A stretch of 10,668 nucleotides of DNA from Clostridiales bacterium UBA6981 (GTDB taxonomy: Bacteria; Bacillota; Clostridia; Oscillospirales; Oscillospiraceae): assembly GCA_002450075.1 (NCBI GenBank), contig DJYJ01000063.1:1-10668 (forward strand), read 5' to 3'. The notes under the pieces are model-generated. The model did not search any database and was not told the origin of the DNA. It saw nothing but the letters and a program-made list of their open reading frames with translations. A program made the translations under genes and the position numbers. Position 1 is the first letter of the stretch. Every line of letters begins with the position of its first letter. This document shows positions 6,507 through 10,668 of the stretch, piece by piece.

Positions 6507-6688
6507 TGGATATCCGTGTCGGCGATATTCTGGTGATGAAAAAGCCCCACCCCTGCGGCAGCGGCGAGTGGGACGTGCTGCGCGTCGGGGCGGATTTCCG
6601 TCTGCGCTGCCGCGGCTGCGGCCACGAGGTCATGGGCGCGCGCGGCAAATTTGAGAAAAACGTCCGGCAGATCCGGCGCGCGGAATGA
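6506..6688 (+). CDS. DUF951 family small cysteine-containing protein
   Basis: A 60-residue protein matching DUF951 over its full length: VGDILVMKKPHPCGSGEWDV at the start, VGADFRLRCRGCG in the middle and a basic tail with KFEKNVRQI. Cysteines 17, 35 and 38, with histidine 15 nearby, could bind a metal ion; the family has no established function. The fold is probably a small beta-barrel. Its start codon overlaps the rarA stop by one base and its stop overlaps the next start by four (ATGA), so it sits in the middle of a tightly packed operon. In many Firmicutes DUF951 genes lie next to GTPase or DNA-replication genes, which agrees with a housekeeping rather than an acquired origin. Confidence 0.92.
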   Translation: MDIRVGDILVMKKPHPCGSGEWDVLRVGADFRLRCRGCGHEVMGARGKFEKNVRQIRRAE

Positions 6689-6999
6689 ATTACGCCTATC
6701 TTCTGCGCTGCCGCGACGGCAGTCTGTACGCCGGCTGGACGAACGACCTCGCCGCGCGCGTCAAGGCGCACAACGCCGGCGAGGGAGCGAAGTATACCCG
6801 CTCGCGCCGTCCGGTGGAGCTCGTCTATTATGAAGAATTTGAGACCCGCGAGGAGGCCATGAGCCGCGAATGGCACCTCAAGCGGCTGTCGCGGCAGGAA
6901 AAGCTGGCGCTGATTTCACAAAACCGTAACCAAACGGGGGAAACCGGCGCTATCATGGAAGCAGGAACAACCAGTATTGCAGGGAGGGATCCGAAATGA
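6685..6999 (+). CDS. GIY-YIG nuclease family protein (UPF0213/YhbQ-like)
   Basis: A 104-residue single-domain GIY-YIG protein. The signature reads AYLLRCRDGSLYAGWTND, with YAG in place of YIG; an arginine at 25, H29-N30 and the run GEGAKYTRSRRPVELVYYEE follow as in UPF0213. The glutamate-containing helix EEAMSREWHLKRLSRQEKLAL supplies the likely catalytic residue, E62 or E57. The known family shares the nuclease fold with UvrC and homing endonucleases; YhbQ-type proteins are thought to act on DNA but their substrate is not settled. The family usually ends near residue 78; the last 26 residues here (from about ISQNRNQ) are a low-complexity tail that reads through the ribosome site of the next gene. 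The stop overlaps the next start as ATGA. Co-location with rarA suggests DNA repair, which is inference. Confidence 0.9.
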   Translation: MNYAYLLRCRDGSLYAGWTNDLAARVKAHNAGEGAKYTRSRRPVELVYYEEFETREEAMSREWHLKRLSRQEKLALISQNRNQTGETGAIMEAGTTSIAGRDPK

Positions 7000-8123
7000 A
7001 CAAGATCAAAAAAATCATGAGTCTGCTGCTTGTCGCCGCGCTCGCGCTGTCGCTGATGACGGCGGCGGCCTTTGCCGACGAGGGCGGCGAGCAGGCCGAA
7101 GAGCCCGCCGAGACCGCGGAAGCCGTCGCGGAAGAGGCGTCGGAAGCAGAAGCGGCTGCGGAAGAGACCGCGGAGGCCCCGGCCGGGGAAGAGCCGGAGA
7201 CGCCGGAGGGCGGCGGGGCACAGCCCCTCGTCTGCGGCGTGGGTGAGCGCATGAGCGTTTCGGAGGGCGTCGTTCTCTGCGAGGAGGGCGGCGTCGTGTA
7301 CAACAACGGCGCGGTCGTCTATAACGACGGCGGCACCGTGTACAACAACTTCGGCATCGTCTACAACAACGCCGGCACGGCCTATAACAACAGCGGCACC
7401 GTGTACGTCAACGGCGGCATGGTCTACAACAATGCCGGCATCGTGTTCGCAAACGGCGGCGAGCTCCGGGACAACCGCGCCGCGGCGGCCGATGAGGAGG
7501 CGGAGGCGCCTGCCGAAGAGGCCGGGGAAGTCGTTGAAGAGACGGAGGCGCCTGTCGAAGAGGCCAAAGAAACGGTCGAGGAGACCGTCGAAGAGCCCGC
7601 TGAGGGGGCCGAAGCCGTGACGGAGACCGAAGAAGAGCCTGCCGGGGAAATGGCGGCAGCCGAAGAAGAGACAGCCGCTCCCGCGGAAGAGGCCGCGGAA
7701 GAGCCTTCGGAAGAGCCCGTCGAAGAGGCCTCTGAAGAAGCCGCGGAAGACCCTGCCGAAGCGCCCGCCGGGGAGGAAGATCCCCTTGCGCTCTATGTTG
7801 CGGCCGCGCCGGAGTTTGAGCCGCTGAAGGCCGGGTATCGGCGCGACGCGCTCACCGCCGTGTCCGCCGCCGTCACGAACGAGAGCGACGAGCCCGTCGT
7901 CATCCGCGCCGCGCGGCTCAGCGGCAGAAGCTCCGGCTGCTTCGTCCTCAAGGCGGAAAAGAACGTGACAATCGCGCCCGGCGAGACGAACGACACCGCC
8001 TGGCCGATCACGCCGAAGACCAATCTGCGGCCGGACGAATATACCGCCAAGCTTGTTCTGATCCTGGAGAGCGGCGAAACGATCGAAGTCCCCTTTACCT
8101 TCACGGTAGAGACCGCGGGCTGA
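6996..8123 (+). CDS. Secreted acidic repeat protein with heptapeptide VYNN repeats and Ig-like domain
   Basis: A 375-residue exported protein of unknown function. Residues 1-27 are a signal peptide: NKIKK, a hydrophobic run, and a likely cut after AFA. Residues 28-74 and 162-262 are highly acidic, rich in E, A and P, and probably disordered. Between them, residues 98-153 are eight consecutive heptapeptides of the form x-G-x-V-Y-N-N, which suggests a small parallel beta-coil. Residues about 265-373 resemble an Ig-like domain found repeatedly in Clostridia surface proteins: a GY motif, A-V-T-N-E-S, I-A-P-G-E-T, then a L-R-P-D-E-Y-T-A-K-L-V-L strand and a final F-T-F-T-V. No LPxTG, choline-binding or SLH anchor is visible, so it may be released or held non-covalently. 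AGGGAGGG at 6981-6988 is a strong ribosome site seven bases before the ATG. The overlap with the nuclease stop may not reflect a shared function. Confidence 0.85.
   Translation: MNKIKKIMSLLLVAALALSLMTAAAFADEGGEQAEEPAETAEAVAEEASEAEAAAEETAEAPAGEEPETPEGGGAQPLVCGVGERMSVSEGVVLCEEGGVVYNNGAVVYNDGGTVYNNFGIVYNNAGTAYNNSGTVYVNGGMVYNNAGIVFANGGELRDNRAAAADEEAEAPAEEAGEVVEETEAPVEEAKETVEETVEEPAEGAEAVTETEEEPAGEMAAAEEETAAPAEEAAEEPSEEPVEEASEEAAEDPAEAPAGEEDPLALYVAAAPEFEPLKAGYRRDALTAVSAAVTNESDEPVVIRAARLSGRSSGCFVLKAEKNVTIAPGETNDTAWPITPKTNLRPDEYTAKLVLILESGETIEVPFTFTVETAG
7287..7454 (+). repeat. Eight tandem 21-bp coding repeats (xGxVYNN)
   Basis: Eight in-frame 21-bp units encode GGVVYNN, GAVVYND, GGTVYNN, FGIVYNN, AGTAYNN, SGTVYVN, GGMVYNN and AGIVFAN with no insertions. 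The protein motif is better kept than the DNA, since codons for the same residue vary (for example tac/tat and gtc/gtg), so selection acts on the protein pattern rather than this being a fresh DNA expansion. Confidence 0.9.
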
Positions 8124-8206
8124 CCGAACAAAAAAAGACATCCCGTCAAGCAGTACTTCGCAGAGAATTTGCTTTGAGGCGGAAACCATCAGCAAAAATG
8201 AAAATG

Positions 8207-8250
8207 ACGCCGGCGTGACCGCAAATGGTCACGCCGGCGTTTTTTCTTTT
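8207..8250 (+). terminator. Strong, probably bidirectional terminator
   Basis: A 14-bp perfect stem, ACGCCGGCGTGACC (8207-8220) with GGTCACGCCGGCGT (8227-8240), has a 6-nt loop and is followed on the + strand by TTTTTTCTTTT. On the - strand the same stem is followed by CATTTTCATTTTT. It therefore can end both the secreted-protein operon from the left and the MATE operon from the right, which converge here. Confidence 0.92.
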
Positions 8251-8310
8251 CTTAAGTTTTGTGGGGGCGGGAGCAAAGACCACGCCCATGCGCCTGTGGA
8301 CAAGAGCGCA

Positions 8311-8368
8311 TCTCCACCTCATCCGACCTCGCTTCGCTCGGCCACCTTCCCCTCAAGGGGAAGGCTTT
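8311..8368 (+). repeat. Probable dispersed intergenic repeat with hairpin
   Basis: The segment from CACCTCATCCGACCTCGC through CTCGGCCACC ends in an 8-bp hairpin, CCTTCCCC (8345-8352) with GGGGAAGG (8357-8364), followed by CTTTTCTTTT. I recognise this string, from memory and without a search, as one that recurs between genes in many gut Firmicutes, where it gives spurious short proteins. Within the window it occurs once. The hairpin plus T-run could also act as a second + strand terminator. Confidence 0.5.
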
Positions 8369-8372
8369 TCTT

Positions 8373-8738
8373 TTATCGGATCTTTTTACCGCAGCGGATG
8401 CAGACGTATGTGCTGAACAGCCGTCCGCCGCACTGCGGGCAGAAGCTCCAGTCCTCCGGCAGCGGGATGCGGCCTTCCCGCTCGCGCTTTTGCCGCCGGA
8501 GGGCGTGCTCCAATCCGATCAACATCACTATAGAAACGATCAGCGCGGCAAGCCCGACCAATATCGGCACGAGCAGGGAAAAGAAAGGAACCGGATGACC
8601 GACCGGGTGCGGACGGTCATAGAAGCCTCTGAACATCAGCGCGTCCAGCCAGCCGCCGAGCACGACCGACAGCACGACCGCCACCGGTTGCAGCACCATG
8701 ATGACCACATAGAAGAACGGAGATCTTTTCTTTTTCAT
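8373..8738 (-). CDS. Two-helix membrane protein with C-terminal zinc ribbon
   Basis: A 121-residue protein of unknown function. After MKKKRSPFF come a membrane helix at about 9-29, an outside loop with FYDRPHPVGHPVP, and a second helix at about 51-76, then a basic cytoplasmic stretch RRQKREREGR. The tail holds a four-cysteine zinc ribbon, CPQC at 100-103 and CIRC at 113-116, followed by GKK. Such short membrane proteins with a zinc ribbon are common in Clostridia and are mostly uncharacterised. I chose the ATG at 8736-8738 because a purine-rich AGGAGAG lies upstream and the ATG overlaps the MATE stop codon as ATGA; the open frame extends further upstream but only inside the transporter gene. 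It is therefore probably co-translated with the transporter. Confidence 0.82.
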   Translation of the reverse strand: MKKKRSPFFYVVIMVLQPVAVVLSVVLGGWLDALMFRGFYDRPHPVGHPVPFFSLLVPILVGLAALIVSIVMLIGLEHALRRQKREREGRIPLPEDWSFCPQCGGRLFSTYVCIRCGKKIR

Positions 8739-10159
8739 ATTCTCTCTCCTCTCATGCCCGTCCGCAGCCAGCGGCCGGAGAGATAATAGCCGAGGAACAT
8801 CGCGAAGAGCAGCATGTTGTGCCCGATCATGCAGCCCCAGGCCGACACGAGTCCCATGCCGAGCAGCCCCGTGCAGACGAAGGTGCCGACGATGCGCACG
8901 CCCCACATGCCGAGGATGTTGAATACAAAGGGCGCCTTCGTCTTTCCCGCGCCCTGGAGCATGCCCTCAATGACGACGGACACGCCGTAGAACGGCTCGG
9001 AGAGCGCGACCATGCGCAGCACGCGGCTGCCGAGCGCGACGACCGTTTCATCGCGGCTGAACAGCCCCACCATGCCCGGCGCGAAGGCGAAGAGCAGCGC
9101 ACCGGAGAGCAGCATCATCCCGATCTCGCACAGGAAGATGAGCCGCGCGGTATCCCGGCGTCTATCCTCGTCCCGCGCGCCGATGGCGTTGCCCGTCAGC
9201 GTGGCGGCGGCGGACATCATGCCGTAGCCCGGGATGTAGAAGGCGGACTCGACGGTGTTGGCGATCGTGTGGGCGGCGGTGGCCGTCTCGCCGAGGGCGT
9301 TGATCATCGCCGCAAAGGCGACGTAGCCGAGCGAGGTGCCGAAGCGCTGGAGCATGTTCGGAAAGGCCACGCGCAGGCACGGCCGCAGCACCTTCTCGTC
9401 CGGCCGCAGCGGCAGGCCGCGCGGGGAGACGCGAGCGTGCCGGAAGAGTGCGAGCGAGATCGCCGTCCCGCCGAAGAGGAAGGACAGCGCGCTAGCCGCC
9501 GCGGCGCCCGTGACGCCCCAGTCCGCGCCCCAGATCGAGACGCTGCGGCCGAAGAGAATCACGCTGCGCACGGGGTAGATCAGAAGAAAATTCAGCACAA
9601 CATTGACAAGGTTGACCCCCACACCGACACGCATGGGCGTTTTCGTATCCCCCGCGGCGCGCAGCACCGTGCCGAAGAGGATCATCGCCGTGCGCGGCAG
9701 CATCGGCAGATAAAGCACAAAGAAATAGCGCGCGGCCGTGGAGCGCAGCGAAGGCTCGACCTGCATCCAGACGGGCACGTACGGGCTCAGAGAGAGCGTG
9801 AGCGCCGTGAAGAGCACGCCGAGCACCAGCACCGCCAGCACCGACTGGGCCGCCGCGCGGCGGGCGCGCCCCTCATCCCCCGCGCCGAAGGCCTGGGAGA
9901 TCTGGGCGAGAAAGCCCACGCCGAAGGCCGATACCGTGCTGCCGATCAGCCAGTTGACCGTCAGCGTGCTGCCCACCGCGGCCGTCGCGGCCGTGCCGAG
10001 CGAGCCGACCATGGCCGTGTCGATATACTGCACAGCCGTCTGCAGGAGCTGCTCGAGCATCGTCGGCCAGGCGAGCGAAAACACTGTCGGCAGCAGCGCC
10101 CAGGCAAATATGGACTTTTTTCGTCTTGTCGTTTCCATGTAGGGCATCATAATGATCAT
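8735..10159 (-). CDS. MATE family multidrug/cation efflux transporter
   Basis: A 474-residue membrane protein with the usual twelve helices in two related halves. Signatures: LAWPTMLEQLLQTAVQYIDT with the membrane aspartate and AMVGSLG that open the first half, AFGAGDEGRARRAAAQS, FGTVLRAAGDTKTPM before the mid-point, then the second half with AFPNMLQRFGTSLGYV, NAIGARDEDRRRDTARL and MLQGAGKTKAPFVFN. Members export drugs or other organic cations using a sodium or proton gradient; the substrate cannot be told from sequence. It resembles the NorM/DinF-type clade of Firmicutes. Four in-frame ATGs lie at the start (10159, 10150, 10147 and 10138 on the - strand) and none has a clear ribosome site; the last, before ETTRRKK, may be the real one. 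The unusual hairpin leader lies directly upstream. The stop overlaps the zinc-ribbon gene by four bases. Confidence 0.93.
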   Translation of the reverse strand: MIIMMPYMETTRRKKSIFAWALLPTVFSLAWPTMLEQLLQTAVQYIDTAMVGSLGTAATAAVGSTLTVNWLIGSTVSAFGVGFLAQISQAFGAGDEGRARRAAAQSVLAVLVLGVLFTALTLSLSPYVPVWMQVEPSLRSTAARYFFVLYLPMLPRTAMILFGTVLRAAGDTKTPMRVGVGVNLVNVVLNFLLIYPVRSVILFGRSVSIWGADWGVTGAAAASALSFLFGGTAISLALFRHARVSPRGLPLRPDEKVLRPCLRVAFPNMLQRFGTSLGYVAFAAMINALGETATAAHTIANTVESAFYIPGYGMMSAAATLTGNAIGARDEDRRRDTARLIFLCEIGMMLLSGALLFAFAPGMVGLFSRDETVVALGSRVLRMVALSEPFYGVSVVIEGMLQGAGKTKAPFVFNILGMWGVRIVGTFVCTGLLGMGLVSAWGCMIGHNMLLFAMFLGYYLSGRWLRTGMRGERI

Positions 10160-10165
10160 CGCTCG

Positions 10166-10336
10166 GCGAAATCACTCGAGGATTCGAGTGATTTCGCTGC
10201 CAAACGACAGGTTTGGCAGCGAATGATTCCTTGAATCATTCGTCCGATGCTCATTGCAATGAATATATGGCAAAACAGCCGGGCTGTTTTGCTTCGCCGC
10301 AAAGCGGCGTGGCGAAAAGCTTTTTAGCTCTTCGCC
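10166..10336 (-). repeat. Chain of back-to-back hairpins in the MATE leader
   Basis: Six hairpins and one palindrome fill this stretch almost without gaps. Stems in + coordinates are: 10166-10179 with 10184-10197 (14 bp, perfect); 10195-10205 with 10211-10221 (11 bp, perfect); 10220-10229 with 10233-10242 (10 bp, perfect); the palindrome TCATTGCAATGA at 10251-10262; 10270-10278 with 10284-10292 (9 bp, extendable by two); 10295-10300 with 10304-10309 (6 bp); and 10311-10321 with 10326-10336 (11 positions, one mismatch). Three neighbours share their terminal C-G bases, so they abut exactly. The loops are 3-5 nt. Stem sequences differ from each other, so these are not copies of one repeat. The chain begins right after the predicted transcription start of the transporter and ends next to its first ATG. 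Confidence 0.92.
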
Positions 10337-10347
10337 ATCATATAGTC

Positions 10348-10377
10348 ATTATAGCACAACCCCTCCCCCGGACGCAA
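10348..10377 (-). promoter_or_regulatory. Extended -10 promoter of the MATE gene
   Basis: On the - strand TATAAT lies at 10353-10348, directly preceded by TGC, giving the perfect extended -10 TGCTATAAT. A weak -35, TTGCGT (10377-10372), is 18 bp upstream and falls in the loop of a GC-rich hairpin. A perfect TTGACA at 10404-10399 is too far upstream, 45 bp, to serve as a normal -35. Transcription would start near 10341, just before the hairpin chain. Confidence 0.72.
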
Positions 10378-10395
10378 GCCGGGGGAGGGGTTTGT
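10358..10395. terminator. GC-rich 14-bp hairpin, possible terminator
   Basis: AACCCCTCCCCCGG (10358-10371) pairs perfectly with CCGGGGGAGGGGTT (10379-10392) around a 7-nt loop. On the + strand TTTG follows and on the - strand TTGTGC, so the U-tracts are weak on both. It could end transcription of the frame at the right edge, or shield the MATE promoter from readthrough, since it lies immediately upstream of the -10. Confidence 0.5.
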
Positions 10396-10432
10396 CGGTG
10401 TCAAGTTGTTGTAGGAAAAAAGAACGAGGGGG

Positions 10433-10668
10433 TCAAAATGGCTTAAGAGCGTTGAAGAGCGCGGTAACCTTATTCTGACGAGCGGGAAAGGATACGGCTA
10501 TATCCGGATCTGCAAGACTGATCGTGTTGGGAAGAAAGTGCTTCTCTGAGGTTTTCAGGAAGTTTGAGGCAGGCGGATAGCGTAGATTCTGCTTCTGTGG
10601 CCCTTCAAAGGTGGCTGCACCTGCTGCCAGGATAGGAACCAGGTGCTGCAAGGTTTTCTTGCTCCAGC
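10433..10668 (-). CDS. Unrecognised open frame running off the right end, partial
   Basis: The - strand is open from the window edge to a TGA at 10433-10435, giving 77 residues that end FPARQNKVTALFNALKPF. A TTG at 10651 with GGAG 11 bases upstream could be a start, or the gene continues beyond the window. I recognise no family. Codon use is unlike the neighbouring high-GC genes, with many codons ending in A or T, and local GC is clearly lower, so it may be part of acquired or decayed DNA. It may also be non-coding. A poly-T run and the GC-rich hairpin lie just downstream. Confidence 0.3.
   Translation of the reverse strand, partial: WSKKTLQHLVPILAAGAATFEGPQKQNLRYPPASNFLKTSEKHFLPNTISLADPDIAVSFPARQNKVTALFNALKPF

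Noticed and set aside
6828..8195. 455-codon open frame on the - strand opposite the secreted protein
   Set aside because: Low-complexity G/R/F-rich translation mirrors the E/A/P-rich coding strand; the + strand has the signal peptide and ribosome site.
8259..8786. + strand open frame across the dispersed repeat and zinc-ribbon gene
   Set aside because: Its N-terminal part is translation of the repeat and the rest is antisense to a better-supported gene.
8819..10234. 471-codon open frame on the + strand opposite the MATE gene
   Set aside because: Translation is an R/H/D/E-rich string typical of the reverse of a membrane protein gene; the - strand has clear MATE motifs.
10166..10336. Hairpin chain as a CRISPR array or simple tandem repeat
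   Set aside because: The stems are unrelated in sequence and there are no repeated units with regular spacers.
10327..10341. Very short leader peptide (ATG GCG AAG AGC TAA, - strand) in the MATE leader
   Set aside because: No ribosome site precedes it and four codons are too few to judge; it lies within the first hairpin by chance as far as can be seen.

Overview
The window looks like chromosomal DNA of a GC-rich Clostridia member, most likely an Oscillospiraceae-type gut Firmicute. The reasons are a DUF951 protein next to rarA, clear AGGAGG-type ribosome binding sites, extended -10 promoters of the low-GC Gram-positive kind in GC-rich DNA, and a secreted protein whose C-terminal Ig-like domain is of a type common on Clostridia surface proteins. 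The lineage is inferred from gene content and style only; there is no rRNA here.

Left block (1-4640, + strand, visibly lower GC than the middle). It holds the 3' end of an Hsp20 small heat-shock protein and its terminator, an HdeD/DUF308 membrane protein, a GtrA-like four-helix membrane protein, a family 2 glycosyltransferase whose C-terminus looks like a MarR-type winged helix, and an FtsH AAA+ protease. The ftsH reading frame is broken near 4504, with the last 45 or so residues in the +1 frame. Hsp20, HdeD and FtsH together recall the proteobacterial heat-resistance/stress-tolerance islands, so this may be a membrane and protein quality-control cassette with an envelope-glycosylation pair inside it.

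Boundary (4640-5255). There is no credible gene. It holds the ftsH terminator, several inverted repeats, a GC-rich segment that can fold into one long interrupted hairpin, and a good promoter for rarA.

Middle block (5256-8123, + strand, high GC). Four genes are joined by 1- or 4-base overlaps: rarA, a DUF951 protein, a UPF0213-type GIY-YIG nuclease, and a secreted acidic protein with eight heptapeptide xGxVYNN repeats. A 14-bp-stem terminator follows and probably serves both strands.

Right block (8373-10404, - strand). A MATE-family efflux transporter overlaps by 4 bases a small two-helix membrane protein with a zinc ribbon. Upstream of the transporter, a perfect extended -10 promoter is followed by a leader of about 180 nt made almost entirely of back-to-back perfect hairpins. 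This is the most unusual feature of the window. Beyond it, a 35-nt GC-rich hairpin separates that -10 from a perfect TTGACA, and a weakly supported open frame runs off the right end.
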